Shown here piece by piece: positions 18,099 to 25,465 of a stretch of DNA of 64,000 nt. The position numbers were made by a program, and so were the translations under genes. The stretch comes from Argonema antarcticum A004/B2 (lineage in GTDB: Bacteria > Cyanobacteriota > Cyanobacteriia > Cyanobacteriales > Aerosakkonemataceae), in NCBI RefSeq assembly GCF_023333585.1, contig NZ_JAIQZN010000033.1, positions 1 through 64,000 of the forward strand. Reading direction: 5' to 3'. The notes under the pieces were generated by a model. That model was not told the origin of the DNA. It did no database searches and saw only the letters and a program-made list of their open reading frames with translations. Position 1 is the stretch's first letter; each line of letters opens with the position of its first letter.

Positions 18099-18453
18099 TT
18101 TTACTCTTTCTCCTCACACCACATCATAGAGAATCTACGGATTCATCTAAAATTCCCGATCGATACCTTGGTCAAATTAACTTATTTGACTGGCGAAAGC
18201 GCTGCGGGGTTCACTTTCCTAGAGTATAGGCCATCTATTTGGATACGGTAGTTGATGCTTTTGCTTCCTACTTACCTAATTTTGTCACTTGGTTTTGTAA
18301 CTACAGGTGTTTCAGAGAAGTTTCTAGCTTCTAGGGTTCAATCCTTTAAAGTTTTACTTCAACAAGGATTTGTGTTGAAAACCCCCTACTTTAACTCTTT
18401 GACGATCTAGGTGCTGATTTGCGATCTTGCTATTTTACTCCATTGATGGGGAT
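18099..18453. other. upstream region of the porin gene, no gene seen
   Basis: 355 bases containing the presumed porin promoter. I found no convincing Fur-box palindrome and no small ORF with a ribosome binding site. Confidence 0.4.
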
Positions 18454-18617
18454 ATGACAAGATACACAAGGGTCAAAAGCATTAAAGTTAGGCTTACCGA
18501 GGACGAGGCAAGAGAGAATTAATCTTGATGCGAAATCTAAAGAGTTTTCTGTGTCTCTTGGTTATTCGGGATTACATCAAGGGACTACCTAAAACGGATT
18601 CGCTACGCTCAAGTTAA
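18454..18617 (+). pseudogene. frameshifted ribbon-helix-helix (MobC/antitoxin-like) gene remnant
   Basis: Three frames together read as one small DNA-binding protein. MTRYTRVKSIKVRLTEDEA is frame 1 from ATG 18454, then RINLDAKSKEFSVS in the next frame, then VIRDYIKGLPKTDSLRSS ending at TAA 18617 in the third. The beta-strand (KSIKVRLTEDE) followed by two helices ending in SVS.. IRDYI is the ribbon-helix-helix pattern of MobC or CopG-type proteins. Two frameshifts make it a pseudogene unless recoded. No partner gene remains. Confidence 0.55.
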
Positions 18618-18756
18618 GTGAGTTGGTTGCAATTCATCTCACCAGCAAGCTGTCGCTGTGGTGGGAGTCCTCTTGCAACATTTTAGATAGATTAACAAAT
18701 TACAGCAGCGCAGCTTTCACTCATCAGCCAGTTTCCGATCTGGCTCTTGGTACAAA

Positions 18757-18817
18757 AAACTATCCGCTCTCAGCAATAGTGACTTGGTAAAATTTTGGTC
18801 ACTATCGCTGAGAGCGG
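18757..18817 (-). terminator. rho-independent terminator of a short minus-strand unit
   Basis: A stem of about 20 bp (CCGCTCTCAGCGATAGTGAC with its near-complement) and a 14-nt loop are followed on the minus strand by ATAG and six T's. It lies downstream of the peptide frame at 18918-18989. Confidence 0.7.
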
Positions 18818-18917
18818 TCTAGCGGGTCTTCAGATGGAAACTAGACTGCCGGGAGGAATTCTAACCTGCCCAGCAGGAACAGCTATTTTAGTTCCACTAG
18901 GAAACTAAACTTAACTG

Positions 18918-18989
18918 CTAGAGAACAGCCCCGGCGCACAGCCAGTTAAATCCAATCTGATGACCCATGATTTTACTACTATCTTGCAT
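18918..18989 (-). CDS. possible 23-residue peptide gene in its own transcription unit
   Basis: ATG 18989 is preceded by TAAGGAGGTGAT, a full-length match to the 16S anti-Shine-Dalgarno, with ideal spacing. The peptide starts MQDSSKIMGHQIGFNW and ends LCAGAVL before TAG. A possible promoter (TTAACT, 16 nt, GATACT) lies near 19040-19065 and a strong terminator at 18757-18817. The unit therefore has the parts of a mini-mRNA of about 250-300 nt. An in-frame ATG two codons earlier is also possible. I recognise no family; a leader peptide or dual-function small RNA are alternatives. Confidence 0.4.
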   Translation of the reverse strand: MQDSSKIMGHQIGFNWLCAGAVL

Positions 18990-19114
18990 AGGCATCACCT
19001 CCTTATTCCCTGAACGGTCTTTGTCTCAAAGAGGAAATTGAAGTATCGGTGTTATTCACCTGTAGTTAATGTATCACACGAAAACAAGAAAATGGGGATC
19101 TTCCCCAAAAATTA

Positions 19115-19150
19115 CCAAAAAACCCCTGCTTACCGATATGCAGGGGTTTT
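19115..19150 (-). terminator. terminator of psbD
   Basis: AAAACCCCTGC pairs with GCAGGGGTTTT around a 10-nt loop, with a T-run on the minus strand, 41 bases past the psbD stop. Confidence 0.85.
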
Positions 19151-19190
19151 CGGCTCAGCCACTAAAGCTGAGCCGGGATCGGGCTAGATA

Positions 19191-20249
19191 CTACAGAGCG
19201 TTACCGCGAGGTAGTACTTCTTCAGGGAATACAAATTTTTCGTGGGGTTGATCCTGTGGTGACATCCAAGCACGGATGCCCTCATTCAGCAAAATGTTCT
19301 TGGTGTAAAAGGTTTCAAATTCGGGGTCTTCAGCCGCTCTTAACTCTTGGGATACGAAGTCGTAAGCCCGCAGGTTGAGTGCTAAACCGACAATGCCAAT
19401 GGAACTCATCCACAAGCCGGTGACTGGTACAAACAGCATGAAGAAGTGCAACCAGCGCTTGTTGGAGAAGGCAATTCCGAAGATTTGCGACCAGAAGCGG
19501 TTGGCGGTCACCATACTGTAGGTTTCTTCTGCTTGGGTGGGGTTGAAGGCACGAAAGGTGTTGGCTCCTTCGCCGTCTTCAAAGAGGGTGTTCTCAACTG
19601 TAGCACCGTGGATGGCGCAAAGTAAGGCTCCGCCCAGTACGCCCGCTACGCCCATCATGTGGAAGGGGTTGAGGGTCCAGTTGTGGAATCCTTGCAGGAA
19701 GAGGATGAAGCGGAAGATTCCCGCTACTCCGAAGCTGGGGCCGAAGAACCAGCTGGATTGACCCAAGGGGTACATCAGGAAGACGGAAACGAAGACGGAG
19801 ATGGGTGCGGAAAATGCGATCGCGTTGTAGGGACGAATGCCTACTAGGCGAGCGATTTCAAATTGGCGCAGCATGAAGCCGATCAGGGCGAAGGCTCCGT
19901 GCAGGGCGACAAATGCCCACAAGCCGCCGATTTGGCACCAACGGGTGAAGTTCCACGCGGCTTCAGGCCCCCACAAGAACAGGAGGGAGTGTCCCATGCT
20001 GTCTGCTGGTGAGGATACGGCGGCGGTGAGGAAGTTGCAGCCTTCTAGGTAGGATGAGGCTAGTCCGTGGGTGTACCAGGAGGTGACGAAGGTGGTGCCG
20101 GTCAGCCATCCGCCTAGCGCTAGGTAGGCGCAGGGGAATAGGAGGATGCCGGACCAGCCGACGAATACGAAGCGATCGCGCTTTAGCCAGTCGTCGAGGA
20201 CGTCAAACCATCCTCTTGAGGCTCCAGCACGTCCGACAGCAATAGTCAT
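19191..20249 (-). CDS. psbD: photosystem II D2 protein
   Basis: D2 binds P680 chlorophyll, pheophytin, the non-haem iron and QA in the thylakoid membrane. [20 protein letters not shown] opens the standard 352-residue protein and five transmembrane helices are evident. [20 protein letters not shown] and the histidines in [22 protein letters not shown] and [16 protein letters not shown] are typical. ATG 20249 is chosen by homology over 20300. In cyanobacteria psbD is usually followed by an overlapping psbC; here it ends in a terminator, so this looks like a second, monocistronic psbD copy. Confidence 0.96.
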   Translation of the reverse strand: MTIAVGRAGASRGWFDVLDDWLKRDRFVFVGWSGILLFPCAYLALGGWLTGTTFVTSWYTHGLASSYLEGCNFLTAAVSSPADSMGHSLLFLWGPEAAWNFTRWCQIGGLWAFVALHGAFALIGFMLRQFEIARLVGIRPYNAIAFSAPISVFVSVFLMYPLGQSSWFFGPSFGVAGIFRFILFLQGFHNWTLNPFHMMGVAGVLGGALLCAIHGATVENTLFEDGEGANTFRAFNPTQAEETYSMVTANRFWSQIFGIAFSNKRWLHFFMLFVPVTGLWMSSIGIVGLALNLRAYDFVSQELRAAEDPEFETFYTKNILLNEGIRAWMSPQDQPHEKFVFPEEVLPRGNAL

Positions 20250-20379
20250 GACGCAAATCTCCGAATAGGTATGAGTACGGTCGATCGGTTTTGCACTCAC
20301 CTAACTGTTTTTCAGTTAAGGTTACGCACAAAACCACTTTAAACGTAATTCTAGTTTACGTTTCTTTACTATGTCTCTC

Positions 20380-20385
20380 ATTATA
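20380..20385 (-). promoter_or_regulatory. candidate -10 box of psbD
   Basis: TATAAT on the minus strand, about 130 bases before the ATG. A weak TGAAAA lies 17 bases further upstream. The implied leader of roughly 120 nt fits the regulated leaders known for psbD. Confidence 0.45.
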
Positions 20386-20456
20386 GGTGCAAGTTTCCAA
20401 ATTTTTCACACCCTAGATTGATTTAATTCAGGACAAGGAAGTCAAAAGACAAAAGG

Positions 20457-20526
20457 GACTGGGGACTGGGGACTGGGGGAAGAGGGAGAATTTTCTTTCT
20501 TTTGACTTTTGACTTTTGACTTTTGA
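20457..20526. repeat. short tandem repeats GGGGACT and TTTTGAC
   Basis: Three copies of a GGGACTG heptamer are followed by three or four copies of CTTTTGA. The complementary AGTCAAA repeat occurs at 21567-21597, so the two-gene unit 20598-21560 is flanked by inverted short repeats. Confidence 0.7.
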
Positions 20527-20597
20527 GGCCCCTAGTTTCGCTAACTTTGCAATACTAGAAAGTGGTTGTGGAATTAAGCAGAATATCTCAAACGCCC

Positions 20598-20867
20598 ATG
20601 TTCACTATTGACTTGACTTTAAAGAACACTCCCTTCCCACTTTCAGTGCAACGGAAGTCAGACGAGGACGCCCAAGCGCTCTACAATCAAGTTCTGGAAG
20701 CGATGCGCTCTGGCAATTCTCAAATTTTGGAACTCACTTGCGACAAACAGCTAGAAAAAAAGATCGGCGTCCTGAGTACTGAAATCACCGCAGTGCAAAT
20801 ATCTCAGAAATCCGGTGCCGCATCTGCTGGCAGACCCCCTGGTTTCTTCGCGATGACAGAAGCATAA
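20598..20867 (+). CDS. UPF0367 family protein
   Basis: MFTIDLTLKNTPFPLSVQRK and SGAASAGRPPGFFAM are the conserved ends of the cyanobacterial UPF0367 family, about 90 residues long and of unknown function. ATG 20598 gives 89 residues and matches the family start; an earlier frame opening at 20562 adds unrelated residues. The stop directly abuts the frame of the ABC ATPase, so the two are probably one operon. Confidence 0.88.
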   Translation: MFTIDLTLKNTPFPLSVQRKSDEDAQALYNQVLEAMRSGNSQILELTCDKQLEKKIGVLSTEITAVQISQKSGAASAGRPPGFFAMTEA

Positions 20868-20888
20868 ATGCTCACAGACGGCGATCGC

Positions 20889-21560
20889 ATGACCCAATCA
20901 GCCATTACAGTGGAAAATGTTGGCTTTAGCTGGCCTGGGGGCGAAACAGTTTTAAAATCCTGTTCTCTCGATGTCCCCCAGGGCGAATTCTGGATGCTTT
21001 TGGGGACAAATGGGAGCGGAAAATCGACATTGTTGAGATTGCTGGCTGGACTTTTGCGTCCCCAGTCTGGTGAAATTAAGATTGCTGGGCCTGTGGGATT
21101 CGTCTTCCAAAATCCGGATCATCAATTGGTAATGCCAACAGTTGGTGCAGATGTAGCCTTTGGACTGGTGGAGGAAAATCTCCCCTTGCGCCAAGTTCGT
21201 CAACGGGTAGAAGAAGCGCTGGCGACTGTGAATTTGTGGTCATTGCAAAGACGGCCAATTTATGCTTTGAGTGGGGGTCAAAAGCAGCGGGTCGCGATCG
21301 CAGGTGCGATCGCCCGTCGCTGTGAAGTATTGTTGTTGGATGAACCTACCGCCCTTCTCGATCCAGACAGTCAGTTAGACCTAGTAGCTCAAGTGCGCCG
21401 TTTAGTCAATACTCAGGGCATAACTGCTTTGTGGGTCACTCACCGCTTAGATGAGTTAAATTACTGCGATGGAGCATTCTTGCTAGAACGGGGCTTGGTT
21501 GTGGACAAAGGCGATCCAAACCGCTTAAAACAACGCCTTATGCAAGAGGAGATTGCCTAG
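20889..21560 (+). CDS. ABC transporter ATP-binding protein (ECF/CbiO-like)
   Basis: A 223-residue ATPase: Walker [19 protein letters not shown] (about 36-53), Q-loop FVFQNPDHQLVMPTVGADVA, signature ALSGGQKQRVAIAGA, Walker B VLLLDEPTALLDP, and the switch histidine in VTHRLDEL. The QNPDxQ wording is typical of energy-coupling-factor ATPases (EcfA/CbiO) that drive cobalt, nickel or vitamin uptake. No substrate-binding or EcfT subunit is adjacent, so the substrate is unknown. ATG 20889 is preferred; 20868 is an alternative. Confidence 0.88.
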   Translation: MTQSAITVENVGFSWPGGETVLKSCSLDVPQGEFWMLLGTNGSGKSTLLRLLAGLLRPQSGEIKIAGPVGFVFQNPDHQLVMPTVGADVAFGLVEENLPLRQVRQRVEEALATVNLWSLQRRPIYALSGGQKQRVAIAGAIARRCEVLLLDEPTALLDPDSQLDLVAQVRRLVNTQGITALWVTHRLDELNYCDGAFLLERGLVVDKGDPNRLKQRLMQEEIA

Positions 21561-21566
21561 CAGAGA

Positions 21567-21700
21567 AAGTCAAAAGTCAAAAGTCAAAAGTCAAAAGAAG
21601 GATTTTTCCCCTCTTCCCTCTTCCCTCTTCCCTTTTCCCTCTTCCCTCTTCCCTCTTCCCCTAGTCCCTAGCCCCTAGCCCCTCTCTTCCCCTAGCTCTA
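21567..21700. repeat. cluster of short tandem repeats
   Basis: AGTCAAA units, then TTCCCTC units (about nine), then TAGTCCCTAGCCCCTAGCCC. The last part resembles the reverse complement of the left half of the TATAGC MITE-like family. It is non-coding. Confidence 0.75.
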
Positions 21701-21758
21701 TATTGAGAGATAAAGTATCATCAAAAATGTTAAGTTTAGAAAAATTTGGCGTTGAAAA

Positions 21759-22307
21759 ATGATACCCCCCTCGCCGTCGGCTACTTTGCTCGTAGACGGC
21801 TACAACATAATTGGCGCTTGGCCTCTTCTGCTTTACACGCGCGATCGCAACGGACTAGAGGCCGCCCGCTGGCAACTGATTGAAGCGCTAGTCAGCTATA
21901 GTGCTTTTCAAGGCTTCGATACTCAGATAGTATTTGACGCTCAGTATAGAAATACACCAAGCAATCGTGAAGTTATTACTGAGCATTTATCGATTTGCTT
22001 CACTGATTTTGAGCAGACAGCAGACACTTTCATAGAAAAAATCTGTGCTGACTTAAACCAAGAATTGCGTAAATTTAAACGTAGAGTGATTGTGGCCACA
22101 TCCGATCGCGTTCAGCAACTGATGGTCACGGGGTACGGTGCCGAATGGATGTCAGCACAGAAACTCTACCACGAAGTTGAATCAACGGCTCAGGGCATCC
22201 GCCGCAAAAACAAAGCCAACAAACAATCATCCAGTCGTTTTCTAGCCAATTCTCTTGACCCGAAATCCCGGCAACGTTTGGCCCAATTGCGAATGGGATT
22301 GAAGTAG
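21759..22307 (+). CDS. NYN-domain ribonuclease (YacP/Rae1-like)
   Basis: The NYN (PIN-like) fold is recognised by LLVDGYNIIGAWPLL near residue 10, QIVFDAQYRN, and the later acidic site VIVATSDRVQQLMVTGYGAE. Bacillus YacP/Rae1 cuts mRNA on the ribosome. Length 182 is typical. The last 35 residues are Lys/Arg-rich, consistent with RNA or ribosome binding. It stands alone upstream of the split tRNA gene. Confidence 0.85.
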   Translation: MIPPSPSATLLVDGYNIIGAWPLLLYTRDRNGLEAARWQLIEALVSYSAFQGFDTQIVFDAQYRNTPSNREVITEHLSICFTDFEQTADTFIEKICADLNQELRKFKRRVIVATSDRVQQLMVTGYGAEWMSAQKLYHEVESTAQGIRRKNKANKQSSSRFLANSLDPKSRQRLAQLRMGLK

Positions 22308-22495
22308 CAAACAACGGCTTTATATACGCTAAAAGCCTTGCTAGTTATGGGTTAAGACGAGTTATATAAATAAAAATTAAAAAAGTTTGCCAGAGGGCTT
22401 GCCAACTCGGTTGCATTACCGTTATTATATTTAAGGGTTGCTCAAGTAGCAGCCAATGCAATCCTCGGTAGCTCAGTGGTAGAGCGATCGGCTGT

Positions 22496-23393
22496 AAGGC
22501 ACAAACACAGGTAAACCTTAAAGTTTACTTGCATTACCTAGCAGCGCTATTCGGCGACGAGTAGTGTAAAATCGGGTGAATTCAAGGAAACCGCAGCACT
22601 TCGGGTGGCGGTAATCTTGAGCCAAGTCTGGAGAAAAAGAGAGATTTCCTCTCATTAGCCAGAAAGGTGCAGAGACTAAGCTGAATGCTTAAAAAGGTTC
22701 TACCAAATGGTAGGAACGATACGGGAAATAAGGTCAGCGCTCGTGGGGATGATATACGGCAAAGCAACTCTTAGGAAAAACCCAGGAGGAGCGGTCGTAT
22801 TAAAAATGACTCACAGCGAACGCGAAAAAGAATATCTGGAATACAAAACCCAGATTATTCAATCTATGTTTGGGTACGAGTTCAAAGTTAGAAGCTTTGA
22901 TAACAACGGCTACCCAGGTGTTGAGTTGGTAACTAGAAACCATGCACGCCTGCGATCGTTGTATCCCGTTATATACAAAAACGGAAAGAAGCAATTCACC
23001 GAAAAAGGGCTGAAAATTCTAACCCCGCTAGGAATATCCTTGTGGTATCTTGATGATGGTTCGCTATCATACAAGCGACGCGAAGGAAAAATCCACGGTC
23101 GCGAACTCACTCTAAACACATATTGCTCTGAGGCAGAAGCTCGATTAGTCAAAATTTACTTTGAGGAACAATGGGATATTCACTGGACTGTTGTTCCGAA
23201 TAAAAGTTGGTGGAGACTAAGAATGGGAGCCACAGAAGGTCGAAAGCTAATAAGTTTAATCGATCCCTTTGTCACAGACTGTATGAGATATAAAATTGAC
23301 CTGAAATTAAAAGATACAGCATCAGCGACAGCGCCCGACATCCCAAGTGGATGATGAGATAGTCCACCCCCTTCAGAAATGTTGGGATAAGTG
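22496..23393 (+). other. group I self-splicing intron (898 nt) in tRNA-Asn
   Basis: Conserved core elements appear in order. P-like ATTCAAGGAAACC (about 22579-22591) and Q-like TAATCTTGAGCC pair as P4, with the P5 hairpin CCGC/GCGG between them. R-like GGTGCAGAGACTAAG is at 22666-22680, and S-like GAGATAGTCC near 23356-23365 pairs GACTA/TAGTC as P7. The 5' exon ends in U and the intron ends in G, as group I splicing requires. GCAGC at 22541-22545 is a candidate internal guide for the exon end GGCTGT. A P8-like hairpin (GGTTCTACC/GGTAGGAAC) lies at 22696-22716. Confidence 0.9.
22707..23354 (+). CDS. LAGLIDADG homing endonuclease encoded in the tRNA-Asn intron
   Basis: A 215-residue single-chain protein with two LAGLIDADG helices: SALVGMIYGKATL (about 10-22) and PLGISLWYLDDGSL (about 105-118), whose acidic residue would bind Mg. 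Linker and C-terminal parts (ELTLNTYCSEAEARLVKIYF; KIDLKLK) match the LAGLIDADG_2 pattern. Such enzymes cut the intron-less allele at the insertion site and drive intron homing; some also aid splicing. The ATG lies in the loop of the P8-like hairpin and the stop falls 1-2 bases before the 3' strand of P7, so coding and ribozyme sequence overlap. The first helix lacks the usual acidic end (GMIYGKA), which may lower activity. Confidence 0.88.
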   Translation: MVGTIREIRSALVGMIYGKATLRKNPGGAVVLKMTHSEREKEYLEYKTQIIQSMFGYEFKVRSFDNNGYPGVELVTRNHARLRSLYPVIYKNGKKQFTEKGLKILTPLGISLWYLDDGSLSYKRREGKIHGRELTLNTYCSEAEARLVKIYFEEQWDIHWTVVPNKSWWRLRMGATEGRKLISLIDPFVTDCMRYKIDLKLKDTASATAPDIPSG

Positions 23394-23456
23394 TAACCGA
23401 TTGGTCGTAGGTTCGAATCCCACCCGGGGAGTTTAGAAAAGGATAAAGTGGGAAGC

Positions 23457-24671
23457 ATGAAAAATGAAATTTCACGCTTCCCACTTCAGCGATCGGGGTT
23501 TGAGAAGTTCTGGGGGCTTGACCCAGATGTAACATTTCTTAACCACGGCTCATTTGGTGCTTGTCCAATTCCGGTTTTGGAAGCACAGCAGCGCCTGCGT
23601 GAACAAATGGAACGGGAACCGTTGCGCTTTTTTGGGCGCGAGTTTGAAGAATTGCTGGATGCCGCTAGAAGTCAGTTGGCTGAGTTCATCGGTGCAGATG
23701 CTTCGGACTTGGTATTTGTCCCCAATGCGACAACGGGTGTGAATGCGGTGTTGAGATCGCTAAAATTTACCAGCGACGATGAGTTACTGACAACAGACCA
23801 CGAATACAATGCCTGCCGCAACGTGCTTGATTTTGTTGCCAACCAAACGGGGGCGCGGGTAGTGGTGGCAAAAGTTCCTTTCCCTCTAGATTCGCCAGAA
23901 AAGGCTCTAGCAGCGGTAATGGAAAAAGTTTCGCTCAAGACGCGGCTGGCACTATTAGATCACATCACCAGTCAGACAGGTTTGATTTTTCCCATCCAGC
24001 AGCTAGTACACCAGCTAGGCGAACTTGGTATCGATACTCTCATTGATGGGGCCCACGCACCTGGAATGTTGCCCCTCAATTTACGGGAGATCGGGCCAAC
24101 TTATTACACTGGTAACTGCCACAAGTGGTTGTGTGCGCCAAAAGGGGCGGCATTTTTGTATGTACGGCGCGATCGCCAATCCCAGATTCGTCCGACGACA
24201 ATCAGCCACGGTGCTAATTCTCCACGCAGCGACAGGTCTCGCTTCCAGCTAGAGTTTGACTGGATGGGAACTGACGATCCTACGGCTTACCTATGCGTAA
24301 GAGCGGCGATTAAGTTTATGGGTTCCCTGCTTGAGGGTGGCTGGTCTGAGTTAATGGCACAAAATCGGGCAATGGCACTGGCGGCTAGGCAGATCCTTTG
24401 CGAAGCCCTTGGCGAAACGCCACCTTGTCCCGATGAGACGATCGGTGCAATGGCAGTTGTACCTTTACCCGATGCAGCCCCCAATTCAGGTAAAACGCCT
24501 TTAATACCGCTTTTACAAGATGCTCTATTTAAGGAATTTGGAATTGAAGTGCCGGTGATTCCGTGGCCTGCCGCACCAAAGCAGCTAATTCGTATTTCGG
24601 CTCAAATTTATAATACACAAGCACAGTATGAGTATTTAGCTTTTGCTCTAGCACAACTACTAGGGACTTGA
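23457..24671 (+). CDS. class V aminotransferase-fold PLP enzyme (isopenicillin-N-epimerase/cysteine desulfurase-like)
   Basis: A 404-residue PLP fold-I protein. The N-terminal VTFLNHGSFGACPIPVLEAQ, the cofactor contact FVPNATTGVNAVLRSL, LIDGAHAPGMLPLNL, and the PLP lysine in YYTGNCHKWLCAPKGAAFLY are class V hallmarks. Fungal and bacterial relatives are annotated as isopenicillin N epimerase-like or hercynylcysteine lyase-like; the real substrate is unknown. GTG 23448 or ATG 23457 can be the start. It begins only 16-25 bases after the tRNA 3' end. Confidence 0.82.
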   Translation: MKNEISRFPLQRSGFEKFWGLDPDVTFLNHGSFGACPIPVLEAQQRLREQMEREPLRFFGREFEELLDAARSQLAEFIGADASDLVFVPNATTGVNAVLRSLKFTSDDELLTTDHEYNACRNVLDFVANQTGARVVVAKVPFPLDSPEKALAAVMEKVSLKTRLALLDHITSQTGLIFPIQQLVHQLGELGIDTLIDGAHAPGMLPLNLREIGPTYYTGNCHKWLCAPKGAAFLYVRRDRQSQIRPTTISHGANSPRSDRSRFQLEFDWMGTDDPTAYLCVRAAIKFMGSLLEGGWSELMAQNRAMALAARQILCEALGETPPCPDETIGAMAVVPLPDAAPNSGKTPLIPLLQDALFKEFGIEVPVIPWPAAPKQLIRISAQIYNTQAQYEYLAFALAQLLGT

Positions 24672-24710
24672 ATCCTCGCGACTTGAAGAATGTTTATTGA
24701 AATTCTTCCT

Positions 24711-24779
24711 TTCTCCCCAACAAATCTACCAAAAGTCTTAATGTTTTCTCCCAACAAATCTACCAAAAGTCTTAATGTT
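24711..24779. repeat. two tandem copies of a ~34-bp unit
   Basis: TTCTCCCAACAAATCTACC followed by AAAAGTCTTAATGTT occurs twice back to back, with one extra C in the first copy. It lies just after the aminotransferase stop and is non-coding. Confidence 0.85.
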
Positions 24780-24924
24780 ACTGACATTCTGGGATAGGCA
24801 GAGAGTTACATAATTGAATGTAACTCTATAGCGGCCAGAATAGGTTGCGACCAACTTTCTTCTTCCCAAGTTTTTCACTTTTTACCTTTAGATTCAAATC
24901 ATCTGATGAACAACTAGGAGCGCA

Positions 24925-25170
24925 ATGATGATGCCATTCCAAGTTTGTATACTTCCTTACACTCTCTCGGAAATATTTGCACAAGCCAGCCGTTCTCGCA
25001 GAATTAGTCGTGGCGAATATGAGAGATTATTGCTTGCGCTAATGCAAAACTCACTCAGCGAGGATGAGAGAAGTTCCATCAAGCGGCTCCTGTACGCGGT
25101 GCGTAGAAGAAGGATAAAGGTTGAGGGTAGCCCACATTTCTTGTTATCAATCTCTGACCTAGCATCCTAG
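24925..25170 (+). CDS. conserved small basic protein
   Basis: About 80 residues; three consecutive ATGs (24925, 24928, 24931) follow GGAG. The centre is a helical bundle-like sequence (SRRISRGEYERLLLALMQNS then LSEDERSSIKRLLYAVRRRR). Similar small proteins beginning with a helix and a run of Arg are frequent as hypotheticals in filamentous cyanobacteria. No function is assigned. Its last 14 codons overlap the first unit of a tandem repeat, so the C-terminus may be recently altered. Confidence 0.6.
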   Translation: MMMPFQVCILPYTLSEIFAQASRSRRISRGEYERLLLALMQNSLSEDERSSIKRLLYAVRRRRIKVEGSPHFLLSISDLAS

Positions 25171-25233
25171 TTTAACGATCGTAGCCCACATTTGTTGCGA
25201 TCGATCTCTGACCTAGCATCCTAGTTTAGCGAT
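25127..25233. repeat. two tandem copies of a ~53-bp unit overlapping the end of the small ORF
   Basis: GTAGCCCACATTT...ATCTCTGACCTAGCATCC TAGTTTA occurs at 25127-25180 and again at 25181-25233 with a few substitutions. The first copy supplies the stop codon of the 24925 gene. Confidence 0.8.
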
Positions 25234-25465
25234 CGGCACAACAGTAGGTAAATGAGTGGGCTTAACTAAACTTAAAAATATTTTATTGTTCTTGACTGTT
25301 GATTTTTTTTGTTCACAATCAACAGTTAAATTTATCTTTACTACTTTATTAAGCAATTTTGAGATCCTCTCCCTGGCGATCGCTCCTTTGCTCTGCAAAT
25401 GCGGAAATGTTGATAAACCTGGGTTAGTGTAGCAGATGGCTCTCAAGTTGTTGTAAAAATGTTGT

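Larger units (their letters stand above)
22462..23431 (+). tRNA. tRNA-Asn(GUU), interrupted by a group I intron
   Basis: Exon 1 is 22462-22495 and exon 2 is 23394-23431. Joined, they give a 72-nt cloverleaf: acceptor TCCTCGG with CCGGGGA, D-arm GCTCAGTGGTAGAGC, anticodon stem ATCGG/CCGAT and loop CTGTTAA (anticodon GTT), T-loop TTCGAAT, discriminator G, no encoded CCA. The intron lies between anticodon positions 35 and 36. Exons read without the intron could mimic a GTA anticodon, but tRNA-Tyr would have a long variable arm, and the arm here is short. The T-stem has one A-C mismatch (GTAGG/CCCAC). An upstream promoter is not obvious. Confidence 0.9.

Noticed and set aside
22462-23431. tRNA-Tyr(GTA) reading of the split tRNA
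   Set aside because: It arises only if the intron is cut one base off. Bacterial tRNA-Tyr has a long variable arm; here the arm is short and the body matches tRNA-Asn.
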